64,000 bases of DNA from Ahaetulla prasina (lineage: Eukaryota > Chordata > Lepidosauria > Squamata > Colubridae), in NCBI RefSeq assembly GCF_028640845.1, contig NC_080546.1, forward strand, positions 68,353,205 to 68,417,204, written 5' to 3'. Every line of letters starts with the position of its first letter. Position 1 is the first letter of the stretch. Below the pieces are notes generated by a model. It saw nothing but the letters and a program-made list of their open reading frames with translations, was not told where the DNA came from and searched no databases. Shown one piece after another: positions 31,770 to 44,200 of this stretch. Both the position numbers and the translations under genes were made by a program.

Positions 31770-32800
31770 ATGACCGGCTACACGCCACCCACTCCGTTTG
31801 ACCCTGCCCAGGAGACATGGGGAATATATATGACCCGTTTCGAAAGTTTCCTGGAGGCAAACGAGTTACAGGGAGTCTCCGACAACCGCAAACGGGCTTA
31901 CTTCATAAGCCACTGTGGGTCCGCAGTCATCGCCGTCGCAGAAGCCCTAGCGGAGCCAACACCGTTACACTCCGTACGTGGCAGACCCTTCAGACCCTCC
32001 TGAAGAATCACTACGCACCAGCCCCGTCCAAATACGTTCGACGGTACGAGTTTGGGGAGCGCAGGCAACAAGAAGGCGAGTCTATCAGCGACTACATGGC
32101 AGCCCTGAGACAAGCCTCCAAGCATTGCGAGTACCGCGATCTGGACGAAGAGCTGCTGGAACAACTTATACGGGGGGTCAGAGACATCCGTTTGAGGAGA
32201 CGGTTGCTAGCCAAGAGCAACCTGACATTGGCAAACGCTCTGGACGAAGCCAGAGCCCATGAGATGTCCAACCATGCAGCAGACACCTTACAAAAGCGAC
32301 TCACGCCGATGGCGGGCGCAAAGCCGAGCACAGTCCACCACGAAGAAACCTATCGTGAGTCAACCAGGGAAGACCCGGAGGAATGCGGAAGTTGCGGGGG
32401 GCGACATCAGCGCCAAAGATGTAAGTTCAGGGACGCCATTTGCCGGCGGTGTGAAAGGAAGGGGCACCTGGCTCAAGTCTGCCGAGCACCCCAACCGTCC
32501 CACCGAAAATTCAAATCGGCCAATCAGAGCGGCTCTGAGTCAGAGATGCAAACCCCACATTCCCGCCGAAATTTCAAACCAGCCAATCAGAGCGCGAGAT
32601 CGGCGAGGCGACCCGCGATTGGCCAGGAAAGAAAGGGCGCGAAGTCAAACCGAATGACTGTTACCATAGACCACGCAGCTACCCGCATCGAAGAAAAGAT
32701 CTTCACAAACCCGACAATTGAAGGCGTACCGTGCCGACTGGAAGTAGACACAGGATCAGCTATCACAATCATGTCCTGGGACACTTTTGTGAAAGCCTTG
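31770..32800 (+). pseudogene. Mag-2 gag and protease start
   Basis: The frame from 31752 begins MTGYTPPTPFDPAQETW, shifts near 31950, then runs open through YEFGERRQQEGESISDYM and two zinc knuckles (CGSCGGRHQRQRC near 32386; CRRCERKGHLAQVC near 32442). It continues without a stop into the protease active site VDTGSAITIMS (about 32745). So gag and pol share one frame here, unlike Mag-1. It breaks near 32800. Confidence 0.88.
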
Positions 32801-35795
32801 CCGACATCGCAAAGCGCAAGCTACAGAAACAACGGCTCCGGTGCAGGATTACCAGGGCAACCGCATCCCTGTTCGAGGACAACGACCGTCGAGGTCAAAT
32901 CGGGACATACGAAAAGACCCTGCCCATCACGTTAGTCGAGGGAACCTTGCCAAGCTTGCTGGGGCTAGACTGGTTCCGGCGTTGGGAATGGGGTGACTGG
33001 CGTCCACCGGAGCGGATGCAACCTGCAAAACGCCTAATGGAGGAATTCGCAGACGATTCGAGGACCGTTTAGGCAAGTACAAGGGACCCCTATCTCCTTC
33101 AATTTAGACCCCCAAATAGCTCCCATTAGGTTAAAGGCAAGGAGGGTTCCTTTTGCACTCAAACCTAAAATCGACAAAGAGTTAGATAAATTAGTCAGCC
33201 AGGGGATACTAGTGCCAGTTGACTATGCCAAATGGGAGACGCCAATCACCCCTATAAAACCAGACGGGTCCATAAGAATTTGCGCTGATTACAAGGCTAC
33301 CTTGAACAAAGCATTGCAAAAGAGCGCCTACCCAGTTCCAGTAGTGCAACACTTATTGCACTCACTAGGGCACGGACAAGTTTTCGCCAAATTAGACTTG
33401 GCACAAGCGTACCAACAGCTACCCGTAGATGCTAGCACAGCTGAAGCCCAGACCATTGTAATGCACCGGGTGCCTTTAAGTGCACCCGTTACAGTTCGGG
33501 TGAGTGTGGCCCGGCTATTCCAAAATTTGATGGAGCGGCTCCTACAAGGGTTACCGGAGTCGTACCCTATTTCGATGATGTGTTGGTATCAGGGAAGATT
33601 TAAGAGAACTGGGGAAGCGGTTAAGGAAAGTTTTGGCCATTTTAGGTCGGCAGGATTAAAAGTCAAAGCAAGCAAGTGTCAGATAGGGGTCGAATCTGTT
33701 GAATTTTGGGCTATAGAATAGACAAAAAGGATTCACCCACTGAGAGCAAAGTCAAGGCGATAAAGAGAGCCCCAGCACCCAAAAACAAGACAGAACTCCA
33801 GGCTTTCCTGGGTCTGGTAAACTTTACGCCGTGTTTTTAAAAGACAAGGCAACCGTTGCTGAACCGCTGCATAAGTTGCTTGGAAAAACACTGCTTGGTC
33901 GTGGGGAAGTCAGAGAATAGGGCATTTGAGGCAGTAAAAGTTTGCTATCAAGCGATAGCCTGTTAATACAATACAACAACAGACTGCCGTTAGTATTGGT
34001 TTGTGATCGTCCCCTATGGAGTAGGAGCTGTACTTAGCCACAGACTCCCAAACGGCACTGAAGCCCCTATAGCGTTCTATTCACGAACGATGTCCCGGCT
34101 GAGAGGAATTACAGCCAGCTAGATAGGAGGCTCTCGCAATAGTGTCAGGGTGAAAAATTTCACGAATACGTTTTGGGAGAGACTTTGAAATTATCACTGA
34201 CCACAGACCGCTATTGGGATTACTGGCTGGCGACCGCCCAACGCCAGTGGCACTATCACCCGGCTGACCAGATGGACTATTTTTCTGGCCGCCTACTCTA
34301 CAAACTGCAGCATCGACCTGGAAAGAGCTGGGGCATGCGGACGCATTGAGCAGATGCCCATTGCCGGGAAATCGAGGACCCCACTCCGGGCACCCCGTTC
34401 TACTAATTGACTCTTGGGACTCTGGCCCAGTCACATCGCAGGAAGTGGCTCGGCCTCCTACCGACATTGTTTTAAGAACTGTAATCGGTTGGGTTCAAGG
34501 GATGGCCCGCTGCGCGGGCGACCGTTTAGAGAGTTTGCAAAGAAAGAGGGAATTGTCTGTGCAAGGGGTGCCTGCTCTGGGGGATAGGGTGGTAGTTCCA
34601 GAGAAGCTGAGAAAAAAAGTCCTGGAACTACTGCATGAGGGTCACCCAGGAATTGTGAGGATGAAGGGTTTGGCTAGGAGCTATGTTTGGTGGCCCCTAA
34701 TGGACAGGGAAATCAGTGACAGGGTTGGCGATGCCAGGTATGTCAGGAATCCAGACCACTACCACCTCGGCCCCAGTGTTGGAGTGGGAGAAACCCCAAG
34801 GCCCTTGGTCCCGCATACACATTGATTTTGCCGGCCCTTCCACGGCCAAACATTTCTAATTGTGGTGGATGCATTCTCCAAATGGCTGGAGATCATCCTA
34901 ATGAAATCCACAACCGCGGAGCTGTCATTGCAGCACTAAAACACCTTTTCGCCACGACGGGCTACCGGACACCCTCGTGTCCGATAACGCCCACAGTTCA
35001 CCGCAGCATTATTTGAAGGGTACCTGGCTGAAGAGGGCATCCGACATGCCTCTCAGCGCCCGTTCCACCCTGCGCCGAACGGCCTTGCTGAACGTTTTGT
35101 TCGGAGTGCGAAGAAGCGCTATCACGAAGCGGCCCGGCGATTGGCAGGCACAGATCGACGCATTCCTAACCGTCCAACACAGGACCCCCTGTGTGGCCAC
35201 CGGCCGCAGCCCAGCCGAGCTATTAATGGGGCGGAAGCTACGGTGCCCGCTAGACCGGCTACACCCGAACTACGTGCAGGACGGGTTCAAAACAAAACCA
35301 GATAGAATCCGAATTAAACATAGGAGACTCGGTGTGGGCACATAATTACAGCGACGGCCCAAGCTGGAAGAGGGGGATAGTCATAGACAAAACGGGCCCC
35401 AAATCTTACCTAGTGGAAATAGACGATGGCAGAGTTTGGAGGCGCCACATAGATCAATTAAGAAACAGATTGAGCGATAAGGCAGAATTAGGCGAGACCA
35501 GCCCTGACTATGATTTAATTAACCCCACAGCTGACTGGAGCCGAGAACAAACAGAAAGCGAGAACCAAACAGAGACTTATCTGAGTCAGGCGAAGTCCAG
35601 CGACACCCTCCGGTCCCTCTAGAGGACAGCAGGTCCGAGCCGGCAAATAATCCAGGGCCGGATGGCCGGGAGGAGGAGCTCAGAGGAACGAAAAGCCCCT
35701 CCGACAAGCTCGACTCAACTCCAGAAAGTGAATTGCGCAGGTCCGGGAGAGTCAGGAGACGCCCCACGTACCTGCGGGACTACGTAGAGAAGTAA
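32800..35795 (+). pseudogene. Mag-2 pol, multiply frameshifted
   Basis: Reverse transcriptase (33212-33721 frame with FAKLDLAQAYQQ; the YFDD block is split by a frame change near 33570), RNase H and integrase (34346-34825, 34977-35345, 35332-35622) are all recognisable. The C-terminus near 35700-35795 ends like Mag-1. Compared with Mag-1, bases are missing in many short runs. As written no pol protein can be produced. Confidence 0.88.
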
Positions 35796-35835
35796 TATGT
35801 AAATATTGGCAAAGTGCCTTCTGGGAGGGAAGGAG

Positions 35836-36024
35836 TGTAATGTATTACTGTAAGTTTTGGCGGGAGTTTTAGGCGGGAAGTATCTCGCTTCTGATTGGAT
35901 GCAGCCTCTGGCTGAAGTGTATATAAGGAGAGGTTTTTCTCCAGAAGTTTTGCTGGGTCACACTATATTAAAGAGCTGTTGTCACTAACCTGGTCTCCTG
36001 CCTCGTCAATACCCAAACTTAACA
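35836..36024 (+). repeat. Mag-2 3' LTR
   Basis: 189 bp identical to the 5' LTR; preceded by the polypurine tract GGGAGGGAAGGAG (35823-35835). Confidence 0.95.
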
Positions 36025-36280
36025 CCTTCCAATTACATTATTCTGTATACCAGCGCCACCATACTTTGAATAACTAGTCCAAAGTGAAGCACAATAGAGA
36101 AAACCAGATTTCTACAGAAATTGTCCTATACTTAAGCTTCTCCTTTCTTTTATATGAACTGATGAACAAATATGAATGATGAACTGATACTGTTGTGATC
36201 TGCAGAACATATTCCATGTATATACTTATGTCCATAGAATACCCAAACTACATATGTACCAAATGTAAATTAATCAAGCT

Positions 36281-36868
36281 CAATCTCGGAGCTCCCATGT
36301 AACACCTCTCCTGAGCAGGCTGCATTGGTTGCCGGTGGTCTTCCAGGTGCGATTCAAGATTTTGATCATCACCTTTAAAGCGCTCCATGGCATAGGAACG
36401 GGATATTTACGGGACCGCCTGCTGCCGCCAGTAGCCTCCCATCGACCGGTGCGCTCTCACAGGGAGGGCCTCCTTAGGGTGCCGTCAGCCAAACAATGTT
36501 GGCTGGTGGCCCCCAGGGGAAGAGCGTTCTCTGTGGGGGCTCCTGCCCTATGGAATGAACTACCTGTGGGGCTACACCTTCTCCCTGATCTTCGGTCCTT
36601 TAAGCATGAGCTTAAAACTTTGTTCTTTCACCAAGCAGGGCTGACCTAATGATAAATTTTAATTGAGGGTTTTTAGTGGGGTTTTTAAGGGGTTTATTCT
36701 ATTTTTATAATTTTACACACTTATTTTAAATATTTTCAGCTTATTGAATTAGATTTTTAATGAATATTGTATTTTAAATTTTTTGGTATTTGTGTTTTAT
36801 TTCTGCTGTACACCACCCTGAGTCCTCGGAGAAGGGAGGTATAAAAATGTGAAAATAAATAAATAAAT
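36281..36868 (+). mobile_element. LINE A copy 3, 3'-end fragment
   Basis: The frame 36329-36649 encodes the LINE A C-terminus (FQVRFKILIITFKALHG, then AFSVGAPALWNELP). It is followed by the 3' untranslated region with CACCCTGAGTCCTCGG and an AATA tail ending near 36868. The 36056-36280 stretch before it is unassigned. Confidence 0.88.
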
Positions 36869-37269
36869 AAGTTACTAGAAGAAAAAGTAAAGGATCTAGA
36901 GGAAACTCTAACCACTCTGAAACTCAACCTATAAAATGAGAAACTCCAAACCTTGCAAAAAGAATATGCCCAAATTGAACATAATAATGACCAAACAACT
37001 TCTAAAAGAGTTGACCCCTTAGAGGAAGAAGACAGATGGAAACATGTCACTCATAGAAAAAACACAAACCTAGTACAAAACCCCTGTCCAAACCAACTGA
37101 CTCTGGAGCAGCCCCACTGGTGCTAAGCAATCAATATCATGGACTCTCACTAGAAGAAAACATGCAGACACATAGAGAAGAAGCACCACGAAATGTCCCT
37201 AAAAGAGTAGCACCATCAAATGTGATCGATAGAAAAACACTCCAAACCTCCCTAGGGGAAAAAAGATGA

Positions 37270-37705
37270 GTGTTGATGATAGGAGATTCAATTCTCAAGG
37301 GAACACAACCTGCCGTCTGTAGACCAGACAGTCAATCCAGAGAGATATGTTGTCTCTCTGGAGCTAAAATCAAAGATGTGGCTGAGAATCTAACCAAAAT
37401 AATAAAACCAACAGACTATTACCTCTTTCTACTAATACATGTAGGGATGAATGACACTAAAAAGGACTTGAAAACAATATTGATTATGAACAGTTGGTGC
37501 ACAAGTAGTTTTTTCATCTATAGTGCCAACGAAAGGACAACATCCGGCAAGAGAACAAAGAATTCTAGAATTGAACCACCAGCTAAAGGGTTGGTTTCAC
37601 CAAAAAACCTTTGGATTCCTGGACCATGGTCTGTACTACCTCCAAGATGGGCTTTTGGCAAGGGATGGGTTGCACCTCACAAAGACTGGGAAGAATGCTT
37701 TTTGA
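37270..37705 (+). pseudogene. LINE B ORF1, SGNH/GDSL esterase-like domain
   Basis: Two frames (37270-37800 and 37523-37705) together show the SGNH-hydrolase signature: MIGDSIL (Ser block I), LLIHVGMNDT (Gly/Asn block III) and ARDGLHLT (Asp-His block V). CR1 ORF1 proteins are known to carry such an esterase after a coiled coil and zinc-like region; its role in retrotransposition is not settled. The upstream 36890-37030 region is rich in Glu/Leu-type codons, compatible with a coiled coil. A frameshift near 37520 separates the blocks. Confidence 0.75.
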
Positions 37706-37815
37706 AAATGACTGGCTCAACTTATCAGGAGGGCTTTAAACTAAAATTGAGGTGGGAGGGTGACGAGTCTTTAGGATCTCCAGTACCAAATTCCAAGTAA
37801 AAACCACTAGAAAGC

Positions 37816-39437
37816 ATGGCAAATAATGAAGTAAAGAGGGATGGGAAGGTAGACAAACTCAAATACCAAATAGGAGACATAGGAAGCATACCCAGAGTCA
37901 GGCATAAAGACCTCAAGTCTGCACAAAGTCTGGGGAACAAACAGGGTGAACTTGAACTATTAATACATGAAGGTAGATATGGCATAGTAGGAATAACAAA
38001 AATTTGGTGGGACAAAACCCATAACTGGAACATACTGATAGAAGGATACAAACTCTTCAGAGAAAACCAGACCCCATAAAAGAGGAGGTGGAGTTGCACT
38101 ATGTAAACTATATTGCTATAGAATTGCATGAAACCAAAGACGAAAACCTCCTAGTGTCAACATTTCAGAAAACCTAGAATGCATATGGGTCAACATAAAA
38201 GACAAAAATAATGACATAGCCATAGGTGTATACTATAGGCCACCCAATCAAGCAGAAAAAATAGATATTCTTTTTGCCAACCAACTAACAAACGTATGTA
38301 GAAAACTACAATAGTAATGGGGGACTTCAATTACTCTGATATCAATTGGAAAACTAATTCTGCACCAAATGAGAAATCAAATAGGTTCTTAATCAACCTA
38401 GCTGACAACTTTGTTGTCCAAAAGGTAGCAGAAGGTACTAGAAGGATAGCCATACTGGACAGAGAAGAAGTGATAGAAGGAGTTGAAACATCAGGAACCT
38501 TGAGTGAGAGTGACCATGTCATACTAGAATTCAACATAACACAAACACAAGCAGTAGAACAAAATGATACCAGAGTCTTAGATTTCAAAAGAGCTGATTT
38601 TAATAAACCCAGAGAGAACTTGGGAAAGATTCCTTGAATAAAAATCCTAAAGGGGAAAACAACTCAAGAATCTTGGGAAACTCTGAAAAATACGATAATA
38701 AAAACCCAGAGCAGAACAATACTGCTGAGGAAAAAACACAAGAAATCCAAGAACAAACCAGCATGGCTGCACAATGATCTCTCTGACAAATTGAAAGACA
38801 AAAAGGACAAATACAAAAAATGGAAAGAGGAATACATAACTAAGACATGATATCAGCAGACAGCCAGAATCTGCAAAGACAAAGTCAGAAAAGCAAAGGC
38901 TCAGAATGAACAAAATTTGCAACAAAAGTCAAAGATAACAAAAAAAAGTTTCTTCCAACATATAAATAACAAGAAAAAAATTAAGGAAACAGTCAATCCA
39001 CTAAAGAGAAAAGATGGCAAGGAAGTAACAGGCAAAAAAGAGAAAGCAGAGCTGCTTAATTCATTCTTTATATCGGTCGTCATGAAAAAAGAAACTATAG
39101 CCCAACCTACCAGATACATAACTGGAAAAAATAGACTGAAAATAAAAGTTAATATAAGCAAAAAAAAAATAGTAAGAGAATACCTGTCTGATTTTGACGA
39201 ATACAAATCATCAGGACCTGATGGATTACATCCAGAGTTCTAAAGGAGCTGGCAGATGTCATCTCATAACCATTGCACCACATCTTTCAAAAATCCTGGA
39301 ACACCAGGGAACTGCCAGAGGACTGGAAAAGAGCTGATATGGTTTCCATCTTCAAAAAAAAGGGGGGGAAAAACAGACCCAGGAAACTACAGACCAATCA
39401 GCCTAACATCAATACCCGGGAAGATACTGGAAAATAT
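37816..39437 (+). pseudogene. LINE B copy 3 endonuclease and early RT
   Basis: The endonuclease is seen in GRYGIVGITKIWWDKTHNW (about 37974-38030; the usual Glu-Thr-Trp block altered), MGDFNYSDINWK (38317) and SESDHVILEF (about 38500). The linker SFFQHINNKKKIKETVNPL (38950) and YKSSGPDGLHPEF (39205), then NYRPISLTSIPGKILE (39388), lead into the RT before the solo LTR. Frames change several times. Confidence 0.8.
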
Positions 39438-39943
39438 TGTTGTGACTCCAGCCCCTGAACCTGGCCCCATGCCAGAAAGTGACTCAGAAAGTGAGGGGGA
39501 GGGCCGGTAAGGCTTAACTCAGGAGCACCGATTCCTTTGGCTCGACTCCAGGAGCCAGAACCAGACCAGTCGGAGGACGTAATGAGGCCATTATCCCCGA
39601 TTCCTCCCTTCCCCAGGCTACGCCTTTAGACGCAGCTGATGATAATAATCAAGCTTGACTTGACCCGAGTTTCAGAAGATTAGAGAGGTGGTGTCATCAA
39701 AAGGAAGGGTGGGGCAGGAGCTCCACCCCACAGGATATATAAGGAGCTTTGGGACTGCTCTCACTCCACGGAAAGCAAACGTTTAGCTGAACCGTTTCAA
39801 AAAGAGCTGAAAATCTTGTTATGTGAGTCATTTGTTTGAACTTTGGCAAGCAGCTACGATTTCTCTGCCAGGACTGATAAGAGCTGTGAATCTGCTGGCT
39901 GAAGGCCAGCTCATGGGTCTGAAGTGGGGAAGGAGACAGAACA
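39438..39943 (+). mobile_element. Solo LTR, family X, copy 2
   Basis: 506 bp, TGTTGTGACTCC to GACAGAACA, with a TATA box in GGATATATAAGG (about 39734). Flanking 5-mers are AATAT and AAGAT (one mismatch). The LTR-embedded frame is decayed here: a stop replaces Trp in the QAWLDP block and a 1-base loss lies upstream. Confidence 0.88.
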
Positions 39944-41158
39944 AAGATTATAAAAAAAACAGATCTGCCAGCACCTAGAAACGAGTAAAGTAATAACTAG
40001 CAGTCAGCATGGGTTTGTTAAAAACAGATCATGCCAAACCAATCTTATCTCATTCTTCAACATAGTGACTAAATTAGTAGACCAGTGAAATACTGTTGAC
40101 ATAATACATTTAGACTTCAGCAAGGCATTCAACAAAGTAGGCCACAACCTACTTCTTCGTAAACTAGAAAAAAGTGGGATAGATTGCATCACTACCAGAT
40201 GGATTCACAACTGGCCAACAAACCGTATTCAACCAGTAGTCCTTAATGTAGTCTACATGGAGAGAAGCAAGCAGTGGGGTGCCACAAGTTTCCGTCTTAG
40301 GCCCAGAACTCTTCAATATCTTCATAAACAACTTAAATAAGGGAATAGAAGGGGAACTCATCAAATTTGCAGATGATACTAAGCTGGCAGCAATAGCTAA
40401 CACCCTAGAAGATAGGCTCAAGATCCTGATGGATCTTGACAGACTTGAACACAGGGCCCTATCTAACAAAATGAAATTCAACATAGAAAAAAGTAAAGTC
40501 CTACACTTAGATAAGAAAACCAAAAGCACACATATAAACTGGTGGAAACCAGACTTAATAGCAGTGACTGTGAGAGTGATCTTGGAGTCTTAGTGGATAA
40601 CCAGCTAAATATGAGCCAGCAGTGTGAGCAGCAGCTAAAAAAATCAACGTAATCCTAAATTGCTTTAACAGAGGGATACAATCAAGATCAAGTGAGGTAC
40701 TAATACCAGTCTATAAAGCCCTAATAAGACCACACCTAGAGTACTGCATCCAGTTTTGTTCACTACTATAAAAAAAGATGTTGAGACTCTAGAAAAAGTG
40801 CATAGGAGAGCAACCAGGTTGACTGGAGACTAAAACATATGAAAAACGGTTACAGGAACTGGGTATGGCTTGTCTAGTGAAGAGAAGGACAAGGGGAGAC
40901 ATGATAGCAGTGTTCAAATACTTGAGAGGCTGCCACAGAGAGGAGGGGGTCAAGTTGTTTTCCAAAGCACCTGAAGGCCATACAAGGAATAATGGATGGA
41001 AACTGACCAAGGAGAAAGTCAACCTACAAATGAGGAGGAATTTTCTGACAGTGAGAACAATCAACCAATGGAACAACTTGCCTTTGGAAGTTATGGGAGC
41101 TTCATCACTTGAGACTTTCAAGAAAAGATTGGACTGCCATTTGTCAGAAATGGTGTAG
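39944..41158 (+). pseudogene. LINE B copy 3 reverse transcriptase C-terminal half
   Basis: HLDFSKAFNKVGHNLLLRKL near 40107, then frame 40279-40593 with SVLGPELFNIFINNL and the intact catalytic IKFADDTKLA (about 40366), then 40865-41158 with AVFKYLRGC and INQWNNLPLEVM. Stops and shifts separate these blocks. Confidence 0.85.
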
Positions 41159-41425
41159 GGTCTCCTGCTTGAGCGGGGGGGAGGGGGGTTGGACTAGATT
41201 ATAAGGTCGCTTCCAACTCTGTTAATTGATGAAAATGGTTGGTTATCTCCAAAACTGAACTTCTCAACTGCCCATTTTATATCTTCAGCATGAGAAGATA
41301 TTATATTAGTATTCTAGCTTGTTAACCAAAATCCCTTTCGATCGTAATTTCTGATTGGTTTCTTTGATGGCTCTCTAGTCATCTGATTTTCAGAAACTTG
41401 GTTTTTATTTAGATGGATTTTTTTC

Positions 41426-42945
41426 AGGCTTCTCTGAATTTATTTATTTATTTATTTATTATTTATTTATTTTATTTTATTAGATTTATAAACCGCCCTT
41501 CTCCCGGAGGACTCAGGGGCCAATAACTCGCCCCCAACAGTCAGCTGCGGCTGCAGCTGACTGTATCGGGGTGCCGGCATTCACAGCCACTCCGTCTTGG
41601 AGGGATTGAGCTTGAGCCTGTTCCTCCCCATCCAGACCCGTACGGCTTCCAAACACCGGGACAACACTTGACAACCGTTGGGGTGGCCCGGGGTGGAAAA
41701 GTACAGCTGAGTATCATCAGCGTACAGTTGATATCTCACCCCAAAGCCACTGATGATCTCACCCAACGGCTTCATATAGATGTTGAACAGGAGGGGCGAG
41801 AGAATCGACCCCTGCGGCACCCCACAAGTGAGGTGTCTCGCGGTCGACCTCTGCCCCCCTGTCAACACCGTCTGCGACTGGTTGGAGAGATAGGAGGAGA
41901 ACCACCTCCCACTCCCAACCCCTCCAACCGGCGCAGCAGGATACCATGGTCGATGGTATCGAAAGCCGCTGAGAGGTCTAATAGGACCAGGGCAGAGGAA
42001 TAACCCCTGTCTCTGGCCCTCCAGAGATCATCCACCAGCGTGACCAAAGCTGTCTCTGTGCTGTATCCGGGTCGGAAACCGGACTGGAACGGGTCTAGAT
42101 AGACGGCTTCATCCAGGTACTGGGGTAGCTGGCGTGCCACAGCACTCTCTACAACCTTCGCAGTGAAGCGAAGGTTGGAGACCGGACGGTAGTTACCTAA
42201 AATAGCTGGGTCCAGGGAAGGCTTCTTGAGGAGGGGTCTCACCACTGCCTCCTTCAAGGCAGCAGGGAAAACTCCCTCCAGCAAAGAAGCGTTAGTAATC
42301 CCCTGGAGCCAGCCTCGTGTCACTTCCCGGGAGGCCAGTACCAACCAGGAAGGGCACGGGTCCAGTAAACATGTCGTAGTATGCAGCCTCCCCAGCAACC
42401 TGTCCACGTCCTCGAGAGTCACAGGATCAAACTCATCCCAAATAACCTCCACAAGATAACCTCCGCCCTCCCACCTGGATCATCCCAATTTCGGTCCAAG
42501 CCGTCCCGGAGCTGAACGATTTTGTCGTATAGATAACCACTAAACTCCTCGGCACGGCCCTGCAACGGGTCATCCCGCACCTCCTGATGCAGGAGGGAAC
42601 GGGCCACCCGAAACAAGGCGGCCGGGCGGTTATCTGCCGACGCAATGAGGGTGGAAGCGTAGGAATGCCTCGCCTCCCTCATTGCCACTAGGTAGGTCCT
42701 AGAATAGGATCTAACTAGTGTTCGGTCAGTTTCTGACCGGCTGGCCCTCCAGACACTCTCTAGGCGTCTTCTCCGGCGTTTCATCTCCCTCAGCCCCTCG
42801 GAGAACCAAGGGGCCGGGCGAGACCTACGCCGGGTCAGAGGCCGCAAGGGCACGACACGGTCCAAAGCTCCAGCTGCGGCCCGTTCCCAGGCCGCAACTA
42901 GCTCTCCAGCCGTGCCGTGGGCCAGGTCCTCAGGAATAACATATG
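41426..42945 (-). mobile_element. LINE A copy 4, minus strand, internally deleted
   Basis: Read on the minus strand: an endonuclease/RT linker (43000-42419 frame), the RT (42452-41862, [20 protein letters not shown]) and [13 protein letters not shown] (41868-41581 frame). It then passes directly from the LTVGGE-like region to the 3' end (ACTCAGGGGCC/ACCGCCCTTCTCC on the plus strand, about 41490-41520), skipping about 600 bp of ORF2 C-terminus. The tail is an AATA repeat (TTTA on plus) at 41436-41480. Confidence 0.88.
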
Positions 42946-43183
42946 GTTGGGTATGCAAGATCCCCCAGGACTCTATCCTCTCTCCACTCCTGCTTAACAT
43001 GAAGCCTCTGGGTCACCCATAAACGTGGGACAAGATGTCATCATATGCTGATGATACCCAATTGTATATTTCAATCAATCAAGTAATGCTGTTGAGGCTC
43101 CTTCTCAGTCTAGAGAATGCAAAGGCCTACATAAAGGTGAACAGGGTGCAGCTCAATCCTGGCAAGACTGAATGATTATAGGC

Positions 43184-43229
43184 TTTAGATTCCTAGATCC
43201 TGATACTTTAGATTCCTAGATCCTGATAC
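43184..43229. repeat. 23-bp tandem duplication
   Basis: The 23-bp unit at 43184-43206 is repeated exactly at 43207-43229. Confidence 0.95.
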
Positions 43230-43436
43230 TTTTTATAATTGGTTCTGAATGGGTTCCTGCAAACAGTAGTGATACACAATTTGGAGATCTTCTTGGTAGT
43301 AATTATGACTTTGTCCCCATCTTTGCACATTTTTGTCATGTTCTAGTTGTGCCTGTTTCTGGATCACAAACCAAGGAGTGTTATTTATACTAACTTAAGT
43401 CTTAGTCTCCCCCAGGTTGATTTACTATAGTGGTAT

Positions 43437-43991
43437 TGGAAGAAATAGCCTTCTGGGTTCAGTTCCAAGTAGGGAAAAAGACACTGGAAACATGGAGACT
43501 GCTTGGAAAGATGGTTTAATGGTGGACAGGAATCACATGGCTTGAGTTCCCAAGTAGAAAAGGTGATCACATGCTTCAAGGTGTTGGATGAAGTTTATAC
43601 ACTCTGTTGGGGCCCCACCTTAGTGTTTCCTGTTCCTGTACAAGAAATGTATCCTGATTGGTTGTCAATCTCCTAGGTGGTCTAGGGGGCTTAGCTAACT
43701 TTGTAGGTTGTGTTTTGTAGCTTGCTTGAGTCTTACCATGTGGTGAATTTCTGTTGCTAGATGGGTCCTATTGTGTTGCAGATGATGGCCCATTGACAAA
43801 GGTGGAGGGGGGATGATTTTCTGCCTCTGGCTGAAACTAAAAGTGCGGGGAGGCAGGAAGCTGTAGGGAGCTGCTTTGTCTTTAAACATGTTTCTACATT
43901 TCTCATCCAGGGAAATATAATATTCTGTCTTTTTAATATTTCCTAAAATATTTCATTCTTCTTGGAGAGGGGTGGGTGCTAACTTCCTACA
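43437..43991 (-). mobile_element. Candidate solo LTR
   Basis: On the minus strand it begins TGTAGGAAG and ends CTTCCA, with CCAATCAGG (CCAAT box), then GTGTATAAAC (TATA) about 50 bp later, the usual U3 order. It splits the L2-like LINE. A clear target duplication was not found, so boundaries are provisional. Confidence 0.5.
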
Positions 43992-44200
43992 ATGGTTTAT
44001 ATTGGCTTGTTCTTTGAGAGCATTTATCTATTACAACTATTCCAGAATGCAGTGACTTAGACAGTTTAATGCACCATGTAACACCTCTGCTACATCAGCT
44101 TCCACTAGGCTTCCACATGTAATTCAAGGTACTGGCTATCACCTATAAAGCCCCACATGGCACAAGACCAGGTCATTTTTTGCACTATCTTTGATGGACT

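Larger units (their letters stand above)
31487..36024 (+). mobile_element. Mag-2: Gypsy element with identical LTRs but many small indels
   Basis: A 4.5-kb sister of Mag-1. The two 189-bp LTRs (31487-31675, 35836-36024) are identical by reading, and a perfect 5-bp duplication CCTTC flanks them (31482-31486, 36025-36029). The internal region has the same order as Mag-1 but pol is broken by numerous 1-3-base losses, especially 33440-34340 and 34820-35120. Either the copy was mobilised while already defective, or the sequence contains indel errors. Confidence 0.95.
36869..41233 (+). mobile_element. LINE B copy 3, nearly full-length CR1
   Basis: A CR1 element with ORF1 (coiled-coil-like start and GDSL-esterase domain), endonuclease, reverse transcriptase and a CR1 3' end (GGTTGGACTAGATTATAAGG, then TTCCAACTCTGTTA) at 41187-41225. 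A solo LTR (39438-39943) lies within the RT. Many frame breaks mark it as old. Confidence 0.85.
42946..44200 (+). mobile_element. Old L2-like LINE fragment, interrupted by an LTR
   Basis: SILSPLLLNMKPLG near 42970, [10 protein letters not shown] near 43040, VQLNPGKTE near 43148, a VIHNLEIF-like stretch near 43275, then after an LTR-like insert LQLFQNAV and HGTRP-like C-terminal blocks (44030-44185). It resembles LINE A/L2 RT but is much more decayed. Confidence 0.65.

Noticed and set aside
31817..32935. A 372-codon frame as a novel protein
   Set aside because: It is Mag-2 gag with a wrong-frame beginning; zinc knuckles and protease site identify it.
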